Origin: Shewanella sp. VB17
Lineage (GTDB): Bacteria > Pseudomonadota > Gammaproteobacteria > Enterobacterales > Shewanellaceae
Length of the DNA: 64,000 bases
Direction of reading: 5' to 3'
NCBI RefSeq assembly: GCF_013248905.1
Contig: NZ_JABRVS010000001.1
Span: forward strand, 2,170,001-2,234,000
Shown: positions 26,731 to 34,669 of the stretch, in pieces
Layout: each line of letters starts with the position of its first letter
How positions within the stretch are numbered: the stretch's first letter is position 1
Position numbers and translations under genes: made by a program
The notes under the pieces: generated by a model
Databases searched by the model: none
What the model saw: the letters and a program-made list of their open reading frames with translations, nothing else
Told to the model about the DNA's origin: nothing

Positions 26731-26747
26731 TGGCATAGAAAGTGAAT
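26731..26747 (+). promoter_or_regulatory. Sigma-54 promoter of pspA
   Basis: TGGCATAGAAAGTGAAT aligns with the -24/-12 pattern of known pspA promoters (TGGCA at -24, TG.AT at -12) with correct spacing, 40 bases before the pspA start. PspF binding upstream, between 26610 and 26700, is expected but no site was defined. Confidence 0.75.
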
Positions 26748-26786
26748 ACTCTTTAGTAAACCAACATTCATTTTGAGGACAGTATA

Positions 26787-27470
26787 ATGGGAATTTTCTC
26801 TCGTTTCGCAGATATCATTAATTCAAATATCAGTTCATTGCTCGATAAAGCTGAAGATCCAGAAAAGATGGTACGTTTGATCATCCAGGAAATGGAAGAC
26901 ACGTTAGTTGAGGTTCGTTCAACGTCGGCTAAAGTGCTCGCTGAGAAAAAAGAGTTACTGCGTCGTGTTGCCAATGTGCAAGAACAGGTTGAAGATTGGC
27001 AGAGCAAAGCTGAGCTGGCGTTATCAAAAGATCGCGAAGATTTAGCGAAAGCGGCGTTAATCGAAAAACAGAAAGCCTGCGAGCTTGCGGCAACCTTAAC
27101 GCAAGAGCTTGTGATGGTTGAAGAGCAGATCACCCGTCTTAAAGAGGAAGTTAATCTGTTACAGGAGAAATTACTCGATGCTAAAGCCCGTCAAAAAACC
27201 ATTATTATGCGCAAGCGCACCGCGAGTTCACGCTTAGAAGTGAAAAAACAGCTCGATTCAAGTAAAATTGATAATGCAATGAGTAAGTTTGAGCAATATG
27301 AGCGTCGGGTTGAAGGGTTAGAATCTCAGGTTGATGCTTATGATTTAGGCAACTCAAAAAGCCTCAATGATGAGTTTGCCGCTTTAGAAGCTGAAGATTC
27401 AGTGTCAGTAGAATTGGCTGCATTGAAAGCGAAAATGAACGCGAAAAAAGCCAAAGTAAAAACGAAATAG
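26787..27470 (+). CDS. pspA: Phage shock protein A
   Basis: A 227-residue, almost entirely coiled-coil protein of the PspA/Vipp1 (ESCRT-III-like) family. The start MGIFSRFADIINSNISSLLD includes the membrane-binding amphipathic helix, and the next stretch (EDPEKMVRLIIQEMEDTL) is the family signature. It coats damaged inner membrane and inhibits PspF. First gene of the psp operon, after a GAGGACAG ribosome-binding site. Confidence 0.97.
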   Translation: MGIFSRFADIINSNISSLLDKAEDPEKMVRLIIQEMEDTLVEVRSTSAKVLAEKKELLRRVANVQEQVEDWQSKAELALSKDREDLAKAALIEKQKACELAATLTQELVMVEEQITRLKEEVNLLQEKLLDAKARQKTIIMRKRTASSRLEVKKQLDSSKIDNAMSKFEQYERRVEGLESQVDAYDLGNSKSLNDEFAALEAEDSVSVELAALKAKMNAKKAKVKTK

Positions 27471-27490
27471 TAACCATTTAGAGGTGAGTT

Positions 27491-27724
27491 ATGGACATGG
27501 ATATTTTATTAGCCCCCATTATTATTTTTCTGATAATCGTGGCTCCCATATGGCTGATCCTTCACTACCGCAGTAAGCGCCAAGTGAGTCAGGGGCTTAC
27601 TGAAGAAGAATATACCCGACTCAATGATTTGATCACCAGAGCCGATAAAATGGCGCAGCGTATCGACACATTGGAAGCGATTTTAGATACTCAAGCTCCC
27701 GAGTGGAGGGCGAATGATGAATAA
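27491..27724 (+). CDS. pspB: Phage shock protein B
   Basis: 77 residues: an N-terminal transmembrane helix (ILLAPIIIFLIIVAPIWLIL) then a cytoplasmic helical part (EEYTRLNDLITRADKMAQRI). With PspC it senses membrane stress and releases PspA from PspF. It lies 20 bases after pspA, with a GAGGTGAG ribosome-binding site. Confidence 0.95.
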   Translation: MDMDILLAPIIIFLIIVAPIWLILHYRSKRQVSQGLTEEEYTRLNDLITRADKMAQRIDTLEAILDTQAPEWRANDE

Positions 27725-27779
27725 TCAGAGTGTTGCGCTAACGCCATGGCAACGTCCGTTCATTATCATGCAAGACTGA
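27717..27779 (+). CDS. Possible 20-aa ORF overlapping the end of pspB
   Basis: ATG at 27717 (a second ATG stands just before it) overlaps the pspB stop and reads MNNQSVALTPWQRPFIIMQD before a TGA. This is where some genomes have pspD, but it is far too short. It may only couple pspB to pspC translation. Confidence 0.25.
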   Translation: MNNQSVALTPWQRPFIIMQD

Positions 27780-27792
27780 CAGGGGAATTAAC

Positions 27793-28191
27793 ATGAGTAA
27801 AGCAAGTGGTCGTACTTTATATCGTATTCCTCAGTCAGGCAAAATTGCGGGTGTGTGCGCAGGCATAGCCGATTATTTTAATTTTGAAACTTGGCTGGTG
27901 CGTGTTGCTGCCGCGTCTATCTTTCTTCTAGGCGGTGGTGGGCCAGTATTATTTATCTATATTTTATTGTGGGTCATATTAGATGCCAAACCAGGCACCG
28001 AAAAATCAGACTGTAAAGCCCACAAAGATATCGAAATTAAGCAGAAAGTATGGCAAGCAGGAGAGCCTGCCAAAATGGCCTTGCGTGATGTGAGCGACAA
28101 ATTTAAAGCGCTAGAGGTAAGATTGCAAAAATTAGAACGTCATGTCACCTCAGGTACCTTTGATCTAAAACAAGAAATCAATAATCTTTAA
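27793..28191 (+). CDS. pspC: Phage shock protein C
   Basis: 132 residues. The PspC domain occupies the first 70 (LYRIPQSGKIAGVCAGIADY, then LLGGGGPVLFIYILLWVILD as the membrane span), followed by a cytoplasmic leucine-zipper-like tail (FKALEVRLQKLERHV). It is the integral-membrane sensor partner of PspB. A GGGGAA ribosome-binding site precedes the ATG. Confidence 0.95.
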   Translation: MSKASGRTLYRIPQSGKIAGVCAGIADYFNFETWLVRVAAASIFLLGGGGPVLFIYILLWVILDAKPGTEKSDCKAHKDIEIKQKVWQAGEPAKMALRDVSDKFKALEVRLQKLERHVTSGTFDLKQEINNL

Positions 28192-28240
28192 CCACTCCAA
28201 TGGGCGGAACTTTCGCCCAACTAACTGTTAAGAACCGCCT

Positions 28241-29695
28241 ATGAGTCGTATCAACCGCTCTTTTTCTAAGTTAACCCAAAAAGTCACCCGTACTAGTAAA
28301 GCCATTGCTCACCGCACCTCTGACAGGCACGTTCGGCTCGCCGTCACAGGTCTCAGTGGCGCGGGGAAAACCGCGTTTATTACCGGGCTTGTTGATCAAC
28401 TATTAAATTCAGGTTTGATAGGGGAAAACAATACATTACCCTTGTGGCAAGTGAGCCGTGAAGGACGCTTATACGGTGTTAAGCGTGCACTACAGCCAGA
28501 TCTGACCTTAGCAAGTTTTGATCACGAACGTGCCATGAGTGCGTTAAGGCTTTCTCCGCCTCAATGGCCTGCTTCAACTCGCAACATAAGCGAACTTAGG
28601 TTAGCTATCCGCTACCAGAGCGAAAAGGGTATACTGGCTAAATTAACCGATAGCGCGACCCTGTATCTCGATATCGTTGATTATCCTGGCGAATGGTTAC
28701 TCGATTTACCTATGTTAAAACAGTCATATCGGCAATGGTCGATGTCACAAAGCCAACGTGAACACATTTTACAGCACTCATCATGTTACCCCGCGTTTAG
28801 TCAAGCGCTGGCAGGGATTGATTTGAGCAGTCATGCTGTTGAAACAGAATTAAAACACATTGCAGACTTGTATCAGCAGCTGTTGCTCGACAGTGTTAAT
28901 CAGCATGGATTTTATTATGCCCAGCCAGGACGAATGTTGCTGCCAGGTGAGCTTGTCGATGCACCAGTACTGGCATTTTTTCCTCTATTTGGGATGACTG
29001 ATGAGGCATTAGCCGCGCGTGAGCAAGATGATGAACATTCAGTGTATCGGGTATTGGCAAGACGCTTTGATGAGTATAAAACCAAGGTTATCACGCCTTT
29101 TTATAAAGAGTATTTTTCGAGTTTTGATCGGCAAATCTTATTGGTTGATTGCTTTACGCCATTAAATCGAGGTAAAGCGCAGTTTGATGACATGACGCAA
29201 GCGTTAAACGGCATTATGGAGAGTTTCAAATTTGGTCAATCAAATCTGCTACAACGGCTGTTTTCGCCCAAAATTGATAAACTGCTATTTGCCGCCAGTA
29301 AAGTAGATCACATCACTCGCGACCAACAAGGTAACGCACTTTCTCTGTTAACTCAGTTGGTTAAACAGAGTCAGAAATTGGCCAAGTTTGAGGGTTGTGA
29401 CGTCGAGGTGATGGCCATAAGTGCCATCAAAGCGGCCGAGCATGGCATGGTTAAATCAGGCTCATCAGAGGTTGAAGTTGTGCAGGGTCGCGAACTCAAG
29501 ACGGGTAAACCAGTCACGCTGTACCCTGGCGAAGTGCCCAAAAGTCTGCCTAATGCTGAATTTTGGGATGCACAAGGGTTTCATTTCACTCAGTTTGCCC
29601 CACCATTAATCGCGCCTGCAACTGAGGGGGCCGATTTTAGTCATATTCGCTTAGATCACCTGCTGCAATACATTTTGGGTGATAAACTTGAATAA
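28241..29695 (+). CDS. ycjX: YcjX-family GTPase-like protein (DUF463)
   Basis: 484 residues. The P-loop is VTGLSGAGKTAFITGL (about 34-49), and the DUF463 family signature includes LYLDIVDYPGEWLLDLPM. YcjX proteins are stress-induced nucleotide-binding proteins that sit with psp genes; their exact task is unknown. The gene follows pspC by 49 bases, with a small hairpin (TGGGCG/CGCCCA, 28201-28219) between them that could attenuate read-through. Confidence 0.93.
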   Translation: MSRINRSFSKLTQKVTRTSKAIAHRTSDRHVRLAVTGLSGAGKTAFITGLVDQLLNSGLIGENNTLPLWQVSREGRLYGVKRALQPDLTLASFDHERAMSALRLSPPQWPASTRNISELRLAIRYQSEKGILAKLTDSATLYLDIVDYPGEWLLDLPMLKQSYRQWSMSQSQREHILQHSSCYPAFSQALAGIDLSSHAVETELKHIADLYQQLLLDSVNQHGFYYAQPGRMLLPGELVDAPVLAFFPLFGMTDEALAAREQDDEHSVYRVLARRFDEYKTKVITPFYKEYFSSFDRQILLVDCFTPLNRGKAQFDDMTQALNGIMESFKFGQSNLLQRLFSPKIDKLLFAASKVDHITRDQQGNALSLLTQLVKQSQKLAKFEGCDVEVMAISAIKAAEHGMVKSGSSEVEVVQGRELKTGKPVTLYPGEVPKSLPNAEFWDAQGFHFTQFAPPLIAPATEGADFSHIRLDHLLQYILGDKLE

Positions 29696-29720
29696 GGGGG
29701 ATATCCCCTTAGGAGTATCA

Positions 29721-30818
29721 ATGGAAAATAACATCAATTTGAAAAAATCACAGCATTTTGACACAGATCCCAAAGAGGCTGTCCCAACATTACGTGGTGC
29801 TCAGCATTTTGATGACCAAGAACTGCACTTTATTCCACAAGCCAGTGCGCTCAATGCAAACAGTGATGATGAGATTGACCATGCTATTAATGCTCAAATC
29901 AACTCGGCGCAATCTCAAGTTAAGCGTAAAAAAAACGTGTCCTTGTTGGCTAAGCTTATGCTGATTGGGTTAGGCCTGCTGTTAGTGACCGAGACTCTAC
30001 TTGGGCTTAATCGTGCTTGGATAACCAGCCCTTGGTTATTTGGTTTGTATGCCAGTGTGCTGTCAGTGTTTGTTTTATGGGCGGTTGGGATCAGTATTAG
30101 TGAATGGCGTAAATTAACGACATTCAAGTCTGTGATTGAGAGTCAGCAAACGGGTGACCGATTATCACAAAGTTTACAATCAGGTGAAGCGGATAAATTT
30201 ATCAATAACATCATCGCTAAATTACCCAATGATCTGCCACTTGAAGACTACCTATCTTCTATAAAAGATGAACACAATGATGCCGAAAAACTCATCTTAT
30301 TTGATGAGTTAGTCTTGTCAGCAAGTGATGCAAAAGCCAAGAAACTAGTATGGCGCTTTGCCCAAGAGTCGGCGCTACTTTTGGCGGCCAGTCCACTTGC
30401 CGCCTTAGACATGGCGATTATTCTGTGGCGTAATCAAGGCATGATTTATGGCATTGCACAGTGTTATGGTATCGAGCTCGGTTACTTGAGTCGGCTTAAG
30501 CTTATTCGTGGCATCATCACCAATATTATCTATGCCGGTGCCAGTGAAATCGCCGCTGATTTAGGCACCCAACTATTGACTGTTGAAGTGACGGGTAAGT
30601 TATCAGCCAGACTGGGTCAAGGCCTAGGGGGCGGCTTGTTAACCGCAAGATTGGGCTATCAAGCCATGGCGCTTTGTCGGCCGATTTCATGTAAAGAGGC
30701 CAGTCGACCTAAGCTATCAGGGATCCATAAAGAGCTACTAGTAGCACTGCAAGGGTTTTCATCCAAGATGATGACAAAAACGGGTGTGCGTAAAAAAGAT
30801 TTTACAACTAATGACTGA
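29721..30818 (+). CDS. ycjF: YcjF-family inner-membrane protein (DUF697)
   Basis: About 365 residues. I chose ATG at 29721 (MENNINLKKSQHFD), preceded by AGGAGT, over frames reaching back into ycjX. Two membrane helices lie near 90-140 (LMLIGLGLLLVTETLLGLNR; LFGLYASVLSVFVLWAVGI), and a DUF697 C-terminal domain includes ELGYLSRLKLIRGIITNIIY. It is the partner of YcjX in the psp regulon. Function unknown. Confidence 0.93.
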   Translation: MENNINLKKSQHFDTDPKEAVPTLRGAQHFDDQELHFIPQASALNANSDDEIDHAINAQINSAQSQVKRKKNVSLLAKLMLIGLGLLLVTETLLGLNRAWITSPWLFGLYASVLSVFVLWAVGISISEWRKLTTFKSVIESQQTGDRLSQSLQSGEADKFINNIIAKLPNDLPLEDYLSSIKDEHNDAEKLILFDELVLSASDAKAKKLVWRFAQESALLLAASPLAALDMAIILWRNQGMIYGIAQCYGIELGYLSRLKLIRGIITNIIYAGASEIAADLGTQLLTVEVTGKLSARLGQGLGGGLLTARLGYQAMALCRPISCKEASRPKLSGIHKELLVALQGFSSKMMTKTGVRKKDFTTND

Positions 30819-30930
30819 CTTATTTCTCCGTTAGCTTTACGCTATGGGTAAATAGGGTTCAAGGTTAACTGATGATCCATTCGTCAATAGTGGCAGCGCT
30901 CACTGAGAATGATTAGCCTTGGAGACATGT

Positions 30931-32109
30931 ATGCAAAATAAATGGCGTTTAGCGACTCAAGTTATCCATGCTGGGCACATTAACAATAGCAGTGGGGCAC
31001 TGGTCTCACCGCTGTGCCAAAGTGCGACGTTTGTGTTTGATAATGCAGAGCAAGGACAAGATCGGTTTTCTGGGGAGCAAGCGGGGTATATTTATACCCG
31101 TTTAGGTAACCCCACCACGGCTGAACTTGAACGCAAAATGGCCGTGTTAGAAGGAGCTGAAGCGGCAGCGGCGACAGGGTCGGGTATGGCTGCGGTGTCA
31201 TCGGCCTTGTTGGCAAATTTACAGCAAGGCGATCATCTTGTGGCTTCCAAGGCCGTTTACGGCTGTACTTTTTCTTTAATGACTTCGCAATTACTTCGCT
31301 TTGGCATCGCGGTCACCTTGGTTGATTTTAATGATTTGACGGCGATATCCAACGCCATCAAGCCGACCACCAAAGTGCTGTTTTGTGAAACGCCAGTCAA
31401 TCCTCACCTTGATGTGTTCGATCTCGATGCTATTGCTGCAATAGCCAAACTACATCATTTGCTCAGCATTGTCGATAATACTTTTATGACCCCATTGTTG
31501 CAGCAACCATTAAGTCATGGCATCGATTTGGTGGTGCACAGCGCGACTAAATATCTTAATGGTCATGGCGATGTGATAGCGGGGATTGTGTGTGGCAGTC
31601 ATGAGCAAATAGAAAAAATAAAATGTGAAATACTGAAGGATTTAGGCGGCGTGTTGTCGCCCCATGATGCGTGGCTGATATTACGCGGTTTAAAAACCTT
31701 AGATGTCAGAATAACGCGTCATTGCGATAATGCCGAGCAGGTGGCTAATTATCTTGCCAAGCATGACAAAGTCACTCAGGTTTATTATCCCGGCTTAAAA
31801 GGGGGCAGCGGTTACGGGCTTATTGGCAGCCAGATGAAAAGAGCGGGTGGAGTGATTGCATTTGAGCTTAAAGGCGGGCGGGAAACGTCGTTCACTTTTA
31901 TGAATCGTTTACGCTTATTTGCGATTGCCGTCAGTTTAGGTGATGCGGAGTCGCTTATCCAACATCCTGCCTCAATGACACATTCAGCTTATTCAGCCCA
32001 AGAAAGGACGAGTGCAGGCATTGGTGAAAACTTACTGCGGATCTCGGTAGGACTAGAGTCAGTCGATGACTTGATTGCCGACTTAGCGACGGCATTAGCC
32101 TTAATTTAA
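30931..32109 (+). CDS. megL: Methionine gamma-lyase (Cys/Met-metabolism PLP enzyme)
   Basis: 392 residues of the gamma-family PLP enzymes. The PLP lysine is in VVHSATKYLNGHGDVIAG, the cofactor Tyr/Arg pair in YTRLGNPTTAELE, and the Cys of the YGCTF motif, diagnostic of methionine gamma-lyase, is present in AVYGCTFSLM. The enzyme degrades methionine to methanethiol, 2-oxobutyrate and ammonia. Cystathionine gamma-synthase or lyase cannot be fully excluded, but the Cys favours MegL. The start at 30931 (MQNKWRL) suits the family. Confidence 0.85.
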   Translation: MQNKWRLATQVIHAGHINNSSGALVSPLCQSATFVFDNAEQGQDRFSGEQAGYIYTRLGNPTTAELERKMAVLEGAEAAAATGSGMAAVSSALLANLQQGDHLVASKAVYGCTFSLMTSQLLRFGIAVTLVDFNDLTAISNAIKPTTKVLFCETPVNPHLDVFDLDAIAAIAKLHHLLSIVDNTFMTPLLQQPLSHGIDLVVHSATKYLNGHGDVIAGIVCGSHEQIEKIKCEILKDLGGVLSPHDAWLILRGLKTLDVRITRHCDNAEQVANYLAKHDKVTQVYYPGLKGGSGYGLIGSQMKRAGGVIAFELKGGRETSFTFMNRLRLFAIAVSLGDAESLIQHPASMTHSAYSAQERTSAGIGENLLRISVGLESVDDLIADLATALALI

Positions 32110-32795
32110 TTCAACCCAACCCAACCCAACTGAAGCGCTTCATTGTTAATGTCGCGCCCTCTCTCGGCTCATTTTGTCTGCACGACCTACTATGGATGAG
32201 TGTTGGGCATATACAAAAGAGTGTGTAGAATCCCGCCTTTAAGCCAACTAACTAACCTGAGCTCGGGTTAAGCAGCGCCGCTTAATATCGCTATTTTGGC
32301 CCCTATCTTTGTTGTGCTTTCTAGTAATAGCCAGCTATTACGTACGAAATCCCGCCTTGATATCGACAAAAATGTCGGCATTAAGCAAGTGGGTGGGTGA
32401 ATAATAATTAGATGGAATTTAACTTGTTGATTTTAAGTAAAAAAACAAACATATCGGACACTCGTTATCCCGAGTTCAGGTTAACTAAACTGCTTTATCC
32501 TGCGTATTCAATAACGTGATGTTTCATTATTTATCGATGTAAAAGAGTGTGTAAAATCCCGCGGTTAATTAACCCCCAATTCACGATCTTGTGCTGGCTG
32601 GTAAAGATGTCTGGTTACCGTTGAATCATGGATACCCTCACTAGGCTAGGTGTGGCAAATGCGGCTTATTTTAGCTTAAGCATTTGATTCTATTTTTAGT
32701 TCAATTCTTTAAGACTTACGTTATTTAGTAAATAAATCTTCACAAGTCATTAACTTCAGCGTCTTTCCTTCAATGATCGTTTTTAAGGAAGAAAG
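32110..32795. other. Non-coding region with repeated 22-bp motif
   Basis: Nearly 690 bases without a gene. A motif AAAAGAGTGTGTAGAATCCC (32215) recurs at 32541 as AAAAGAGTGTGTAAAATCCC; both are followed by GC. A shorter form, GAAATCCCGCC, occurs near 32347. A short CAACC-type tandem repeat follows the megL stop. No terminator or promoter is obvious, except that the right part must contain the promoter of the sigma factor gene. Confidence 0.5.
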
Positions 32796-33347
32796 ATGCT
32801 TTGTATCGGCAGTTCTGTAAGCCCAAAAACCTCACAAGATGATTTTAACCAAGTATGGAGAGCTAACCGTCATCGGATTTACCGTTGTTGTCTCAAATGG
32901 CTTAATGGCGATCAAGATAAAGCCGATGATGCAATGTCACTGGCAAGCGAAAAAGCCCTGAGATATTTTCAATCTGAGCAAGAGCAAGTGGTTAATATGT
33001 ATCCTTGGCTGTGTAAATTAGCCTATAACATCTGTATTGACATGCACAGATTTCAAGCCCGTCAACATGACATCATTCAACAGGTGACCTCACTACCTGA
33101 TGAGTTCTATTTCTCCGAAAACAGCAGTGAACTGCTGGAAGATAAAATTGCCAGAGAGCGTATATTAGCCAACTTAATGCAGCAGCTTGCTATCTTACCC
33201 GATGAGTTAAAACTGGTGATTAAATACCGCTTTCTTGATGAGATGGATTATTGCGATATTGCTCGCCAGCTCAATATTTCTCCCGATAATGTGCGTAAAC
33301 GAGTGCAATTAGCCCGGAAAAAATTACGTCCTTTAATAGAACATTGA
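32796..33347 (+). CDS. ECF-type RNA polymerase sigma factor
   Basis: 183 residues with sigma-70 region 2 (FNQVWRANRHRIYRCCLKWL, then DDAMSLASEKALRYF) and region 4 (LPDELKLVIKYRFLDEMDYC, then IARQLNISPDNVRKRVQLAR). Region 3 and a region 1.1 are absent, as in ECF sigmas. No anti-sigma gene is adjacent. It stands first before the injection-system genes in the same orientation, so it may direct their transcription; this is inferred from position. An AAGGAAGAAAG ribosome-binding site precedes the ATG. Confidence 0.88.
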   Translation: MLCIGSSVSPKTSQDDFNQVWRANRHRIYRCCLKWLNGDQDKADDAMSLASEKALRYFQSEQEQVVNMYPWLCKLAYNICIDMHRFQARQHDIIQQVTSLPDEFYFSENSSELLEDKIARERILANLMQQLAILPDELKLVIKYRFLDEMDYCDIARQLNISPDNVRKRVQLARKKLRPLIEH

Positions 33348-33469
33348 GAGCTGCAGGATTCAATTTTATTGGTACTAATGACAATAATATTCACAAACAC
33401 AATTCTGCAGCGTTTTATGACTATGTTGGCAGTGCTTGTGGAGTACCCAAATGGTGATAAGGAGGGAAT

Positions 33470-33937
33470 ATGGCAAGTTATTTTCAAGCGGTTGAACGAA
33501 TATTTGGTGATAAATCATTAGAGGTTGATAAGGAAGGAGGCCCGACATCCTTGTTGGCTAAACAGGTATTACAGGATTCAGCTTGCTGGCAAAGTATGTC
33601 GGCGTTATTTAGCCCAACTGAATTAGAAACCTTGTTTAGAAACATCTATTGCTTAGAGATCTGGCAGCAATTATCGGCAGATAAGATCAGCAACCAAGCG
33701 TTAGCTCAATGTTTGTTTAATCATGCGTTAATTAACGATCCCCAAGAGGTGATTGACGTCTTGCAAGCCAGCTTTGGCATGGTTGCCAGCGGCATTATGG
33801 ATCAGCACACGTTAACCTGCTTACAAGATATTTCAGTGCCTCAAATCAAGAAACTGCTTGAACAAGTCTTACTTTACGATGAGCACTTGTTTTTATTGCA
33901 GCAGTTTGATGGTTTTTCTTCAAGTTGGATAAATTAG
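33470..33937 (+). CDS. Hypothetical protein resembling degenerate GH108 muramidase
   Basis: 155 residues. From about 60 the pattern YCLEIWQQLSADKISNQALA, then LFNHALINDPQEVIDVLQAS and SGIMDQHTLTCL, resembles GH108 phage-type muramidases with their C-terminal peptidoglycan-binding PG_binding_3 domain. The N-terminal catalytic segment is shortened: only EGG is seen where the active-site EGGY lies, and the following catalytic loop is lacking. I suspect a non-catalytic, structural or assembly relative. The assignment rests on pattern only. Confidence 0.45.
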   Translation: MASYFQAVERIFGDKSLEVDKEGGPTSLLAKQVLQDSACWQSMSALFSPTELETLFRNIYCLEIWQQLSADKISNQALAQCLFNHALINDPQEVIDVLQASFGMVASGIMDQHTLTCLQDISVPQIKKLLEQVLLYDEHLFLLQQFDGFSSSWIN

Positions 33938-34043
33938 TTTCAATAAAAAATAACAAAACTGTTCACACTTTAGCGTCCGCAACGTCTTTAACAATATAAG
34001 TAGATGATACCTGCATTAATCGCTTTTTATGATTCAGCCCTCT

Positions 34044-34064
34044 GGGACTGATGTGGCGAAGCTT
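34044..34064 (+). promoter_or_regulatory. ops-like element, copy 1 (upstream of NusG paralogue)
   Basis: The 21-bp segment starting GGGACTGATGTGGCGAAG and ending CTT is repeated with one mismatch at 51690-51710, upstream of the sheath gene. Its core GGCGAAGCTT (GGCGTAGCTT in copy 2) resembles the ops sequence GGCGGTAGCGTG recognised by the NusG paralogue RfaH. It lies 38 bases before a NusG-paralogue gene. Confidence 0.55.
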
Positions 34065-34102
34065 GTCTAGGATCTGAAAAGTGACATCAATGGGAGCCAC
34101 GC

Positions 34103-34669
34103 GTGACAAATGAAACCGATAAACACTGGTATGTGGTGTATACCCAGCCTAACGCCGAAAAAAAATTATTGCTTGCGGTCAGCAAGCTTCATTTAACCGC
34201 TTATTTACCACTGAGAGAAGAACTCAAACAATGGAGCGATCGGCGTAAAAAAATAACCGTCCCGGTGTTTAAATCTTACTTATTTGTTTATCTCGATTAT
34301 GCGGGTATTCACCGCGTAAAAGCTTTGCCCGCTTGTGTCGATTTTATTCATTTTGGTGGCTATCCCAGCATATTTCCCGATGCTGAAATGCAGTTATTAA
34401 AGGCCATTATGGCAGTCAGTAATAATGTACAAACGAAGCCCTCTCATCTGGTGAAAGGCGATCGGATCAAATTGTTTACTGGGGCATTAAGTGGCTACGA
34501 AGGGGTATTGTGCGCCGATCCTCAGGGCAAAAAGGTGGCGATTGCGATCAGTAAATTAAATATGTCACTCATGCTGGATGTGCCGCTGGCCCACATGGTT
34601 AAAATCGATACCCCGAGTGCAAGGTTTAATCAGAGTCAGCCTGATATAACAAGGAGATGTTATGAATGA
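34103..34669 (+). CDS. Specialised NusG paralogue (RfaH/LoaP-like antiterminator)
   Basis: 188 residues. The NGN domain is clear: HWYVVYTQPNAEKKLLLAV at the start and ITVPVFKSYLFVYLDYAG. A KOW-type C-terminal domain follows near 115-170 (KGDRIKLFTGALSGYEGVL). Such paralogues bind paused RNA polymerase at an ops-like sequence and prevent termination in long operons. The start is a GTG after GGGAGCC. Its 3' end overlaps the AAA+ gene by 8 bases, tying it to the injection-system operon, which it probably controls. Confidence 0.85.
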   Translation: MTNETDKHWYVVYTQPNAEKKLLLAVSKLHLTAYLPLREELKQWSDRRKKITVPVFKSYLFVYLDYAGIHRVKALPACVDFIHFGGYPSIFPDAEMQLLKAIMAVSNNVQTKPSHLVKGDRIKLFTGALSGYEGVLCADPQGKKVAIAISKLNMSLMLDVPLAHMVKIDTPSARFNQSQPDITRRCYE

